From: JAUVKA01 sp964465145
GTDB taxonomy: Bacteria > Bacteroidota > Bacteroidia > Bacteroidales > UBA12481
Assembly (NCBI GenBank): GCA_964465145.1
Contig: CAYXJR010000044.1
Coordinates: 1 to 37,619, forward strand
DNA length: 37,619 nucleotides
Direction: 5' to 3'
Below are positions 1 to 9,018 of the stretch, piece after piece. A model generated the notes under the pieces. The model did not search any database, had not been told where the DNA came from, and was given only the letters and a program-made list of their open reading frames with translations. Positions within the stretch are counted from its first letter, which is position 1. Each line of letters starts with the position of its first letter. A program made the position numbers and the translations under genes.

Positions 1-460
1 TACCTGATGATTGCAACTTTGGCAGTCGGAGCAACTGTTTAAGATCAGTTTAACTTCATATTGCCACCTGCTCCACCCGGAATATTTGTTTCATTTGGAC
101 AGGAGAGTCTCGAGCGAGTACATTCTTCTAGTAGTTGTCCGGAACTTTTATACCAAATATTTTTCCAAAATGATGATTGAATTGCAGAAATTATTTTATT
201 CATAGCCGTAAGTATGGTTAACCCAAAATTACTATTGATTCGTAATAATCCAAACTGAACTACTCCTTAGACAAAAGGAATGATGGATAGACATTTCAAT
301 TTTCAATAATGAATTGATAAATATCACATTCATAATCACTTAAATATTACAAATGTCAGAATAAGCATTTTCAGTATAATAAGAAGTATTTTCGCAGATT
401 GTATCAAAACAATTTGACAAAATAATTTAGCTCCCTATTAATGAAGTTGCAGATCACTAA
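1..460. other. AT-rich stretch without a supported gene
   Basis: No reading frame here resembles a known protein. A 64-codon frame at 11-205 (+) has no recognisable motif or start context and I do not call it. The reverse strand of about 1-180 is broken by stops in the frames I read. The stretch is probably decayed intergenic DNA, continuous with the gene relic that follows. Confidence 0.5.
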
Positions 461-547
461 TTAAATAAAAATAGTAGGTAAACGTTGAGCAAGCATAGTT
501 TTTCCTGAACCAGGCGGTCCGATAAGAAGTATGTTATGCCCGCCCTG
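461..547 (-). pseudogene. Relic of a YifB/ComM-type Mg-chelatase-like AAA+ ATPase (P-loop only)
   Basis: Read on the minus strand, about 24 codons give GGHNILLIGPPGSGKTML followed by AQRLPT, then a stop at 461-463. This is the Walker A segment of the YifB/ComM (ChlI-domain) family, whose usual form is AAAGGHN-hhLIGPPGSGKTMLAxRLPxIL. Upstream, the same frame is interrupted by TAG within a few codons, and downstream it ends right after LPT, so only the nucleotide-binding loop survives of a protein that is normally about 500 aa. No start codon or ribosome-binding site is visible. It is a dead fragment. The P-loop alone could come from another AAA+ family, but the GGHN prefix and RLPT suffix favour YifB. 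Confidence 0.75.
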
Positions 548-624
548 ATTCTACATTTTAAAGAGCTCCAACAATACTAAAACTAATTTTGGTTGGTATA
601 AGCGAACCGTTGGCTATTTTTGAG

Positions 625-3603
625 TTATTTTTTGCGAATCTCAATAAGATACCCTTTTCCAGCTGGAACCTGAAATGATTCTCCGGGAACAAAAACAGTT
701 TCCTCCTGGTATTCCTTAAACGCTGGTGCAATCATCTCTACCATCTCCGGCTCCATCCCCAGAGATTCCCAATCGATATTCAATTCCACCCTTGCAGGCC
801 CTGCTGCCCAGGAAGCTACAGCTATCAAAACCTTGTCATCCTTTTTGTAAACTGTAGCAAGCACATCCGGCCGGCCTGTTTTTACGGGGCAGTCCTCCAC
901 CCAGTATCCTATCATCTCGCTATCCTCCATACCGAATTCATCCCAAAGCTTCCAGATCGCACTGGGATCGCCCGACCAGGGAGCCCTGGATGTCATTCCG
1001 TAAATCATTCCCCTCCAGCGATTTCCACCATCCTGAAGCATCTCGCCCATCAGTCCAAAAGGAATTCCGCTGACTTCTGTTAACCAGTATTCAGGGCTCG
1101 CATTATAGTCGAAATACTCACCAAACCACAGCCTGTCTATATAAGCAAAGTGCTCCATGTAAAGGTTGGCCGAATTGGCATATCCATCCCTTGGATTGAA
1201 CTGGTTGGCCGAATGAAGATCTATCAAAGCTCCCGGATTTCCTCTCAGGAGAATCTTTTTCACCCTCTTCATAATGGATCGGTCAAAGGCTACATCATCG
1301 ATATATAAACCATCAATACCCACATGTTTAACAAGCCAGTTGAGTCCTTCCAGATAGTAATTATGCCACCTGGAAACACCTGAATTGATCACTGCAGCAT
1401 CTTTCCATTCCGGCACAAACCATGCAGCAATGTAATTGCCGTCGAGGTGCTCCTGCAGCCAGCTGTAACCCCCGCCCGGGCCATATGACAGTATTTCATC
1501 ACCCAGAGATTTAAGGGCCCAGATCTCAGGGCAGATATTGGATAATTCCCTGACGGTATAATATATCTTGACCTTGGCATCCTTGCTATGGGCCTCATCA
1601 ATATATTTCTTCATTATGTCGGAGGTCATGAAGGGATAATTAATATAGGGATTGATATCTGTGGCATGATGGACATTTATTGTATTGCCCCCATATTCCA
1701 GTATGCTGTCGATCGGCTCGTACCTGTGATAATACCTGGTGTTCCACTGGCTTTTAGTGTCAATAGGGCGGAAGGGGGTAATCAGGAACTGGATATTAAA
1801 ATTCAGGGTATCCCCTTTTTCTATTATCCTGTTGCCCGAATATGCACGGATGGCGTATGAATCATCTGTCCGTTTCAGATTGATACCACCTTTACCCTCA
1901 TTATACCAGGATGGCGGCATCTTAAGTGGCTTTTCGTGATAGAAATTTGTGTTCAGGGGGCGTTCATAATTTTCATCTCTGAAGCTGGATTGCAAGCCAA
2001 GGCTGACATCCCCGATCCATGGCCCGTCGTTGTTGAAAAAGGAATCCCATTTCCATTGAAACTCATCCGGTGCAAAACCTCCTTTGCGCCCAAGGCCGAG
2101 CATATATTTACCCGTGTTTTTGACCAGGGGAATTATAAAGCTGATATCTTCGATATGGCTTGTTTTTTTGGCAACCAGCTGAACCTTGAACGACATGAAA
2201 CCATCGAACTCAATAAGGCCCCTGGTGGTTAATTGCAAATCATTGGTCTCTGATACGGCCACCCATTCTGCGAGCCCCTCGCTGACCTGCCCCATTTTTG
2301 TTCCTTTTCCTTTTGGAAGAGATATTTCCCCGTCAGATTGAGTGATCTCAAAATGCATAGGCTGTGCCAGCAGGTCTCTGTCCTTGTTTCCGAGGCTGGT
2401 CATTTCTGCCGTGAATTTTCCGACGACCTGCTCCGGCAAACCGTTTGCATTCAATATCAGCTTCCGCCCCAGTATTTGAATTGAGTTGCCGTTAACAGAT
2501 AAAGGCACATAAGGGGCAATAACCTCGTTGTCAGATGCTATCTCTGAATCCAGCCATCGCAATCGGCTGAGTCCTTCCGGATTATTATCTCCGTGATCAG
2601 GAATAACACCTTCCTGAACCTCCAACATTAAGGAAATTGATTGCTTTTCCAATCCATCTGGCTTTATCTCAACAGTCGCCTGGTATATGCCAGGTACAGC
2701 GTTTTCAGGGATCATAATCCCCATCCACAGCGGCTGTATTTTGCCCTTTTTCACAGGCACCTTCTTTAATAAAGGCTCTCCGGTCCAATCCCGCCCGCCT
2801 TTTTGGAAGCAGGAAAATGCTTGAGCTGGGATTTTTTGTCCCTGGGCAGATACCATGTCAGAAAAAACAACGCTAATATCCTCTATATCCATTTTTTTTG
2901 CATATAGTCCAACCTGAAAAGCATAATATTCTCCTTGCTTAACCTGATCAGACAATCCGCCCTGCAACTCCCCTGAAATCCACCTGTACGGCAAATCATC
3001 CCACATCCGTATCGAATGGTACCTGTCTTCAGGAAAGAGGAGGAAGTTTTTATTTTGATGTTTATTCAGAAAACCAGCCGTCTCTTCCGCTGTGGCAATA
3101 ACTTCCATTGGGTAAAAAGAATGCAGGGGACTGATAGATTGAATTTCAATGGCCCTGGCTTCCGGAAGATTTTTGGATGAGAGACTTTTCTCTTTCCATG
3201 GTTTTTCAAACAGATCCTCCGGCTTGCGGTATTTGACGGTAGGATAATTCCTGCTCCCGCTGGTGATATATGGCAGAAAATAAAAGTAGTAATCCCCTTT
3301 ACCATCCACAGGCTGAAAAATAAACTCAGCTATTTCCCGATTTATGCTGATCCGCAAGAGATTGGTAATTCGTTTTCCTGAAAGGGCTGAAATAACAATA
3401 ACTTCTTTCTGGCCTGGGTGGAGATCTTTTCTGCGCCACTGAATACTGCAGCGGGCAGCGTCAGCATCCTGGCCCAGATGAACTAATACTCTATGATTGC
3501 CCAGGGAGTCAGGGTCCCAGGTTCCAACAGAATAAGGAAGCACCTGTGCGGTTGCAGTGATACATAATGCAACTAATACTATTCCTGTTATCCACTTTTT
3601 CAT
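625..3603 (-). CDS. Secreted DUF6067-family glycoside-hydrolase-like protein
   Basis: An exported protein of about 992 aa. The chosen start, MKKWITGIVLVALCITATAQ, gives a clean signal peptide; an in-frame ATG 27 codons upstream (3684) would bury it. An N-terminal beta-rich half is followed by a C-terminal half that looks like a (beta/alpha)8 barrel, with GGNTINVHHATDINPYINYP, KVKIYYTVRELSN, GPGGGYSWLQEHL, DGLYIDDVAFDR, LIDLHSANQF, WFGEYFDYN, SGIPFGLMGEMLQ and WRGMIYGMTSRAPW. This block is typical of Bacteroidota DUF6067 proteins, which some resources link to GH123-type enzymes. Carboxylates in the DGLYIDD motif are candidate active-site residues (inference). The substrate is unknown. It stands alone, with no SusC/SusD pair or regulator beside it, and is transcribed away from the DUF4249 gene. 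Confidence 0.82.
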   Translation of the reverse strand: MKKWITGIVLVALCITATAQVLPYSVGTWDPDSLGNHRVLVHLGQDADAARCSIQWRRKDLHPGQKEVIVISALSGKRITNLLRISINREIAEFIFQPVDGKGDYYFYFLPYITSGSRNYPTVKYRKPEDLFEKPWKEKSLSSKNLPEARAIEIQSISPLHSFYPMEVIATAEETAGFLNKHQNKNFLLFPEDRYHSIRMWDDLPYRWISGELQGGLSDQVKQGEYYAFQVGLYAKKMDIEDISVVFSDMVSAQGQKIPAQAFSCFQKGGRDWTGEPLLKKVPVKKGKIQPLWMGIMIPENAVPGIYQATVEIKPDGLEKQSISLMLEVQEGVIPDHGDNNPEGLSRLRWLDSEIASDNEVIAPYVPLSVNGNSIQILGRKLILNANGLPEQVVGKFTAEMTSLGNKDRDLLAQPMHFEITQSDGEISLPKGKGTKMGQVSEGLAEWVAVSETNDLQLTTRGLIEFDGFMSFKVQLVAKKTSHIEDISFIIPLVKNTGKYMLGLGRKGGFAPDEFQWKWDSFFNNDGPWIGDVSLGLQSSFRDENYERPLNTNFYHEKPLKMPPSWYNEGKGGINLKRTDDSYAIRAYSGNRIIEKGDTLNFNIQFLITPFRPIDTKSQWNTRYYHRYEPIDSILEYGGNTINVHHATDINPYINYPFMTSDIMKKYIDEAHSKDAKVKIYYTVRELSNICPEIWALKSLGDEILSYGPGGGYSWLQEHLDGNYIAAWFVPEWKDAAVINSGVSRWHNYYLEGLNWLVKHVGIDGLYIDDVAFDRSIMKRVKKILLRGNPGALIDLHSANQFNPRDGYANSANLYMEHFAYIDRLWFGEYFDYNASPEYWLTEVSGIPFGLMGEMLQDGGNRWRGMIYGMTSRAPWSGDPSAIWKLWDEFGMEDSEMIGYWVEDCPVKTGRPDVLATVYKKDDKVLIAVASWAAGPARVELNIDWESLGMEPEMVEMIAPAFKEYQEETVFVPGESFQVPAGKGYLIEIRKK

Positions 3604-3821
3604 AATTGGGAAATTTTGTTCAACAAAAGGCTTAATGAGATATATAAAAACACCGGTAAATTTAGGGGAATTTATATTATTCATCGATTATGATGACAAA
3701 ACCGGTATATCTGTATGAAAGTCGGGATTTCGTAAAATAATGACAATTTCAATCAATAATGTTACAGTAGCGGACAGATATAAACCAATCATTAAAAGCC
3801 TGTATCTTAACAATAAAACAT

Positions 3822-3829
3822 TATATTTG
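3822..3829 (+). promoter_or_regulatory. Candidate -7 element upstream of the DUF4249 lipoprotein gene
   Basis: TATATTTG matches the Bacteroidota -7 consensus TAnnTTTG and lies 26 bp before the start codon. A weak -33 candidate (CTG at 3800-3802) sits 19 bp upstream of it. Confidence 0.5.
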
Positions 3830-3855
3830 GTTCAACAACAAACAATTTTTCTGCA

Positions 3856-4884
3856 ATGTCCCCTAACCGTCTTTCTTTCCTGGCATTGGTTGGTGTATTA
3901 GCTTTAGCATCATGCGAAAGCGACTTCGACCCCACGGCACCAGCCGGATCCACACCCTATGTGGTTTGTGTGCTCAACCCCAAGGACAGCGCCCAATACG
4001 TTCGAGTTCAACGTAGTTACATTTGCCGGGAAAATGCATATATTTATTCATCGGTTTCCGATTCCCTGTATTACAAACCTGAGGATATAAATGTATTCCT
4101 TGCCCGTTTCGATACACTTGATGGTGCCATGATGGAGGATCCCATCCAATTGTACCCAAGTAATGATTGGCCCAAGGATTCCGGGGATTTCTCATCTGAA
4201 GGGCACTACCTGTTCAAGACTACTGAACCCATTTTCGCTGATTTTGATTATGAGCTCAGCATATATTTCCCCTCTGAGGATAAGAGGATCACATCCAGGA
4301 TACAACCATTAGGCTCCTGGAATATTCAGCATGCTTTCTATACCGAGGAGCGAAAAACCCGCTATAGCTGGTATCATGTTGAGGATATTGATTACTTTAC
4401 TGATCTCACCCCAAACCACCACCAGCAACTGACACGTTTTCTTTTTATTGAGATGAGCCAATACGATACTGTAAAAAAATACGTAGAGTATTATTATAAT
4501 TATGATTCCTTTGGTACCCTGGACGACAATTTTGAGGAGCAGGCTTTTTTCGGAGATGATTTTCTGCTTCGCTTTATCCAGCGTGAGATTCCTGAATTGC
4601 CAAACGTAAGACGAATCGCTAAAGGTGTGGATTTTATGATCCAGATTCCTGATTCCAACCTGGTTGTAGCCCGTTCTGTGGATGATCCCAATTCCAAGTT
4701 TATGTACAAGCCAGATTTCAATAACATTAAAAACGGTGGAGTGGGGCTTTTTGCCAGTCAGTATAAGCTTACCGTCTTTGGCAAGGCACTCCGGCGGGAT
4801 GAACTGGATTCCATTTCTATGGGAAAGTATACCAAACATCTCAATTTCGCCGATTCAAGAGGTAATTTTCACGAAGGGAAATAA
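3856..4884 (+). CDS. DUF4249-family outer-membrane-associated lipoprotein
   Basis: A 342-aa lipoprotein. The signal peptide MSPNRLSFLALVGVLALASC ends in the lipobox LASC, and the acidic residues after the cysteine (ESDFD) are typical of lipoproteins carried to the Bacteroidota surface. The following segment, YVVCVLNPKDSAQYVRVQRSY, is the hallmark N-terminal DUF4249 block (a statement about current value, then 'D-S-x-x-Y-V-R'). DUF4249 proteins usually follow a TonB-dependent receptor and are presumed partners of it, but no receptor is present here. The next gene, also a lipoprotein, begins 30 bp downstream on the same strand, so the two are probably cotranscribed. The molecular function of DUF4249 is not established. 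Confidence 0.8.
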   Translation: MSPNRLSFLALVGVLALASCESDFDPTAPAGSTPYVVCVLNPKDSAQYVRVQRSYICRENAYIYSSVSDSLYYKPEDINVFLARFDTLDGAMMEDPIQLYPSNDWPKDSGDFSSEGHYLFKTTEPIFADFDYELSIYFPSEDKRITSRIQPLGSWNIQHAFYTEERKTRYSWYHVEDIDYFTDLTPNHHQQLTRFLFIEMSQYDTVKKYVEYYYNYDSFGTLDDNFEEQAFFGDDFLLRFIQREIPELPNVRRIAKGVDFMIQIPDSNLVVARSVDDPNSKFMYKPDFNNIKNGGVGLFASQYKLTVFGKALRRDELDSISMGKYTKHLNFADSRGNFHEGK

Positions 4885-4914
4885 TATATTTATCAATACA
4901 GATTTTAAATTCTT

Positions 4915-6405
4915 ATGCGTTCCAGGACCAACAAATGGGTAATGACAGTGAGTATTCTTATTGTTAGCATTTTACTGCTATCCTGTGAGAAAAATTATCC
5001 TCCTCACATCAATGGCACTACTTTTACCCGGACTCCCGGTAATTATACTACTTCTTTTGTGTTGACAGTTGAAGCCACTGATCCTAACCTGGATCCCATA
5101 AGTTATCTTTGGGAGGCTGCCGAAGGGAGTTTTGATAATCCGGATAAAAGCGAAACTACCTGGACGGGCCCCAATTCTAGCACCGACAAGGAGTATGATA
5201 TTAGTATCACTGTTTCAGACGGGAAGGAATCTGTTACCAGTACATTCAAAATTGCTGTTGGAGCGCCAAGATATGGCAACCTTTCTGGTTTTGCTTATTT
5301 CGCTAAATGCAAGATTCCAATTTTTGAAGCAATAATTTCCATTGACAATAAAAGTGATACGACCGATTTCCATGGAGCTTATTTAATTAATGGGGTGAAG
5401 GGCGGACGGCAGACACTTTCTGGTTCAAAAGTAGGCTTTTCTGATGGGTCTGTTGATATACAGATTTTTGAAGGGCTGAATGAATCAGACATACATCTTG
5501 CATCCGATGATTTTACAAGCACCATTCAGGGGCAATGTATGGGTAATATTTCGGGCGAAGCTAAACCATGGCTGGAGGTCATAATTTTAAATCCTGATTT
5601 TTCTGAAAGTCAACTTAGGTCCCTGTCCGATAATGCAGGTTACTACCAGATCAATAATGTCCCTCAAGGCGCCAGAGCAATTATTGTAAAGGATGAAGCT
5701 GGCAATATCAAGATGGAAACCCAGCTATTTATTGGAACTGAAGACATGGTTTTTAATGTACCGATCAAGGAACCTTTCTTGTTTACCGACTCCCGCGACA
5801 ACCGTCAATATCAGGCTGTCAAGATAAAAAGTCAAACGTGGATGGTCGAAAATCTCGCATATATTCCTCATGTATCACCACAATGGGAGCAGGGAGGTAT
5901 CTGGGTGTATGGCTATTCCGGAAGCGACAGAAATATTGCTATAACAAGTGAAAATTACAGAACATACGGATGCCTTTACGATTGGAATACAGCATTGTCT
6001 AATGACTATGGAAATGGTAAAGATATCTGTCCACCTGGCTGGCATCTTCCCGACGATAGCGAATGGAAAACCCTGGAAGTAGGGCTTGGCATGGACCCCA
6101 TCGAACTGGACTCAGTTAGTTGGAGGCTATCCGGCTATGTTGGCGTAAAATTGAAGTTCGACTCAGGTTGGGATAGTGATGGAGGTGGAAGTAACTCGAG
6201 CAGTTTTTCAGCTTTACCCGCAGGAAACCGTTCTACAGCAGGGAGCTTCCTCGGTTTATATGGCTTTGCTCATTTCTGGACAGCAGATGAGTCAGATGAC
6301 AATAATGCATGGAGGAGATATCTGTATTACAACAGAGAAGGCGTAGGACGATTCACTGACCTCAAAAAGTCAGGTCTATCCGTAAGGTGTGTCAAAGATC
6401 TTTAG
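4915..6405 (+). CDS. FISUMP-domain lipoprotein with Ig/PKD-like and carboxypeptidase-regulatory-like modules
   Basis: A 496-aa lipoprotein; the signal peptide ends in LLLSC with the lipidated Cys at residue 24. Residues ~30-115 look like an Ig/PKD-type fold (DPNLDPISYLWEA, ITVSDGKESVTSTFKI). Residues ~118-280 look like carboxypeptidase-regulatory-like repeats (GNLSGFAYF, TDFHGAYLINGVKGGRQTL, DNAGYYQINNVPQGARAI). Residues ~290-495 are a clear FISUMP (Fib_succ_major) domain: TDSRDNRQYQAVKIKSQTWM, ENLAYIP, YGCLYDWNTAL, CPPGWHLPDDSEWKTLE, FSALPAGNRS, FWTADE and a terminal GLSVRCVKD. FISUMP domains are widespread on Bacteroidota and Fibrobacter surfaces; their role is unknown. It is probably an operon partner of the DUF4249 gene 30 bp upstream. 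Confidence 0.85.
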   Translation: MRSRTNKWVMTVSILIVSILLLSCEKNYPPHINGTTFTRTPGNYTTSFVLTVEATDPNLDPISYLWEAAEGSFDNPDKSETTWTGPNSSTDKEYDISITVSDGKESVTSTFKIAVGAPRYGNLSGFAYFAKCKIPIFEAIISIDNKSDTTDFHGAYLINGVKGGRQTLSGSKVGFSDGSVDIQIFEGLNESDIHLASDDFTSTIQGQCMGNISGEAKPWLEVIILNPDFSESQLRSLSDNAGYYQINNVPQGARAIIVKDEAGNIKMETQLFIGTEDMVFNVPIKEPFLFTDSRDNRQYQAVKIKSQTWMVENLAYIPHVSPQWEQGGIWVYGYSGSDRNIAITSENYRTYGCLYDWNTALSNDYGNGKDICPPGWHLPDDSEWKTLEVGLGMDPIELDSVSWRLSGYVGVKLKFDSGWDSDGGGSNSSSFSALPAGNRSTAGSFLGLYGFAHFWTADESDDNNAWRRYLYYNREGVGRFTDLKKSGLSVRCVKDL

Positions 6406-6424
6406 TCGATCTACAGAACCATAT

Positions 6425-8929
6425 TTATTTCTTTACCTCTGTACGTCCTTTCCACTGCAAAAAGCCCCATCCAAGGACCAGGAGTAGTATTAATATACTG
6501 CTGATAAGGGCAATCATTTGGCCTGTCTTAAGGGACGAAGGTTCGAACCGGAACTCAATAGTATGCTCACCTTCAGGGACAAGCATAGCTCTAAGTAAAT
6601 AGTTGGCGCGGAAATATTCGCCAGGCTGTCCATCCACGAAAACTTTCCAGCCGTGCGGGTACCATATTTCTGAAAAAACTGCCAGGCGATCCCGTTCCGT
6701 AATGGCGGAATACTTCAGGTAATTTGGTTCTAACCCGGTCAGTTCAATCCTGTCCGGGGTGGATGTCGTGGAACCCAACTTCAGGTTTTGGATTTGAGAT
6801 GAAAATTCCTCATTAACAACCGTTGTAAAACTGAGATCGTACTGCCCCAGAGCCTCTATTTCTTCGGCAGCAGAGGCAACCTGGTGAATATCGTCAGCAA
6901 ACCATGCATTCCCCAAGGCATATGGATTTCGCAATGGTTTTTGCTGTAAATTAAGTATTATATACTTGGTGTTGAGCATGTTGTAGACTGATAAAGCAGC
7001 CATGGAGTCAGTTACACTTTGCAAGGTAGCACCTGGTCCGAAGGCACTGTTGAGATGCTGCCATTCCGGGAACAGGTACTTATCAATCAAATCCTGATAA
7101 CGTCCAAGTTTGGCTCCGTGGTATCCACCTAAAGACTGATGAAATCGGGATGGACGTGAATATTTGAATGGATTAGGCTCCTGTGGGTTTGGTCCAGTCA
7201 GGTCGAGCACCCGGTAGCCGATAGCTTCGTCCTGGAGAATGAACTGGTCGGATGGAGTAACTGAGGTGCTCTGTTCAAACTGACGAGGGCTCACAAAATT
7301 ATTCTTGTTCAGGAAACGCCTGTCTATTGCCCAAAGATCAACGAGGATAAGGAATGCCAGTCCACCATAAAGGTAAATTTTTTTAACCTTAGATTTTAAA
7401 CTGATCCAAAGCAATCCAGATCCAAGCAGAACAAAAACCAGGCTGCGGAAGGCATCCTTCCTTGCCAGTGTAATCCTGTCCATCCGCAAAGCATCCATCG
7501 GGAGTCCCCGCGATTGATAGTAAGCATCCTGTGGCCCGGTGAACGAAAGGAATAGTGCAGGAATCAGGACAAATACCAGGGCAAGCCCGGCAGCAATGCC
7601 AGTAGCCAGGTAAAGTTTTTTGAGTTTTTCGGCCGGATCTCTATCCTCATTATAGAACCAGGAGCGGATGCCCAGAAAAGCCAGAAACGGCAGGGCAAAC
7701 TGGGCAATGATCAGGATATTGGTCATATCCCTGAACTTATTATACAGGGGCACATTATTGGCAAAGAATTCTGTAAGGCCCATAAAGTTCCTTCCCCAGG
7801 CCAGCATGAAAGAAAGAAGGATGACAATTAGCAGCCACCATTTTTTCGGTCCCCGAACCAGAAACATTCCCAGGATGGCTAAGAATATTATTATGGCTCC
7901 AACATAATGCGGGCCTCCGGTAAAAGGCTGTGAACCCCAATAAGTAGGTGCCGCTTCTGCCATCTGTTGTGCAGACTGTACCCTCTTGGCTTTTAAGGCC
8001 TTGTAGTATTCAGAGCTGACACCAACACTGGTGGCTCCATTTCCTCCGTATAAGTTCGGGATGAAAAGATTCAGGGTTTCTCCTATCCCGTAACTCCATT
8101 CAGTCATGTAATCAACCTTCAAGCCACTTTCGGCAGCCTCACCATCTATGGCTAATGCAGTTTTTCCCCGCGTGGTCTCCTGGGTGTACTCATAGGTAGT
8201 GAGCAGCATGGTCATGTTGGGAAGAATAGCCAAAATAGAAGCTGCGAAAAGGATAAGGCCTGATTTCAGAAAATGATCGAAATATTTTTCACGCAAAGCA
8301 TACACCATCTCAACAAGAAGATAAACGAAAACTATAATTCCAAGGTAGTAGGTAACCTGAACATGATTGGTTGATATTTGGATTCCAAGGGCCACAGTCG
8401 TTAACAAGCCACCCGTGAGGTATTTCCGTTTGAACACCATAAGCATCCCGGCAATAACGGGAGCCATGAAAGCCACCGAATAGATCTTATTTACATGTCC
8501 CGCACCAATTAGCTGCAAATGATGTGAACTCAGTCCGAAAGCCAGGGCACCGGCAAGGGCCAGCCATCGGTTGAGCTTAAGGGTGCGGAGTAAAAAATAA
8601 AATCCCAGCAGGGCAACGAAAAGAATAGCCACAGTATACCCAGGAAGAAATAGTTTTAGGATGCGGAACAGGTATTGAAAAATATTGTTGGATGGTGGAC
8701 TCTTCAACTGGTAAGTTGGCATGCCGCTGAAAGCCGAATTGGTCCAACCAGGGTACTCACCAGTCTCTTCCTGGAACTTCTCAACACCTGCTGCCTGGTC
8801 CTGTGCATGCATCACATCTCCCTGAGGTAATGTTTTCCCTTCAAATACAGGGCTCATATAAATCAGGGCAATAGCAGCCATAAGGGCCACCATCATCAGC
8901 TCGGGGAGTAGAGGGCGGAGATATTTCAT
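6425..8929 (-). CDS. YfhO-family polytopic membrane protein
   Basis: An 834-aa integral membrane protein with a dozen or so hydrophobic segments. The first extracytoplasmic loop carries QGDVMHAQDQ and WTNSAFSGMPTYQL, typical of Bacteroidota YfhO proteins. After the membrane region comes a soluble extracytoplasmic domain of about 250 aa with FSEIWYPHGWKVFVDG and EGEHTIEFRFEP, the family's C-terminal signature, then a last helix and a basic tail (WKGRTEVKK). The fold resembles GT-C glycosyltransferases. In Firmicutes, YfhO is linked to glycosylation of teichoic acids; in Bacteroidota the substrate is not defined. It lies 89 bp downstream of glyS on the same strand and may be read from the glyS promoter. 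Confidence 0.85.
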   Translation of the reverse strand: MKYLRPLLPELMMVALMAAIALIYMSPVFEGKTLPQGDVMHAQDQAAGVEKFQEETGEYPGWTNSAFSGMPTYQLKSPPSNNIFQYLFRILKLFLPGYTVAILFVALLGFYFLLRTLKLNRWLALAGALAFGLSSHHLQLIGAGHVNKIYSVAFMAPVIAGMLMVFKRKYLTGGLLTTVALGIQISTNHVQVTYYLGIIVFVYLLVEMVYALREKYFDHFLKSGLILFAASILAILPNMTMLLTTYEYTQETTRGKTALAIDGEAAESGLKVDYMTEWSYGIGETLNLFIPNLYGGNGATSVGVSSEYYKALKAKRVQSAQQMAEAAPTYWGSQPFTGGPHYVGAIIIFLAILGMFLVRGPKKWWLLIVILLSFMLAWGRNFMGLTEFFANNVPLYNKFRDMTNILIIAQFALPFLAFLGIRSWFYNEDRDPAEKLKKLYLATGIAAGLALVFVLIPALFLSFTGPQDAYYQSRGLPMDALRMDRITLARKDAFRSLVFVLLGSGLLWISLKSKVKKIYLYGGLAFLILVDLWAIDRRFLNKNNFVSPRQFEQSTSVTPSDQFILQDEAIGYRVLDLTGPNPQEPNPFKYSRPSRFHQSLGGYHGAKLGRYQDLIDKYLFPEWQHLNSAFGPGATLQSVTDSMAALSVYNMLNTKYIILNLQQKPLRNPYALGNAWFADDIHQVASAAEEIEALGQYDLSFTTVVNEEFSSQIQNLKLGSTTSTPDRIELTGLEPNYLKYSAITERDRLAVFSEIWYPHGWKVFVDGQPGEYFRANYLLRAMLVPEGEHTIEFRFEPSSLKTGQMIALISSILILLLVLGWGFLQWKGRTEVKK

Positions 8930-9018
8930 GATTGATATTGTGTTAATTATTGGACCCTATATTGGGTTTTCACCTGCTAATATTCCTCCATGGGGATATT
9001 AAAAAATGACTTAACGAT

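Noticed and set aside
11..205. 64-codon open frame at the window start
   Set aside because: No recognisable motif, no promoter or ribosome-binding context, and composition like surrounding intergenic DNA.
4309..4839. 176-codon frame antisense to the DUF4249 gene
   Set aside because: It is a shadow of the DUF4249 coding sequence, with no independent evidence.
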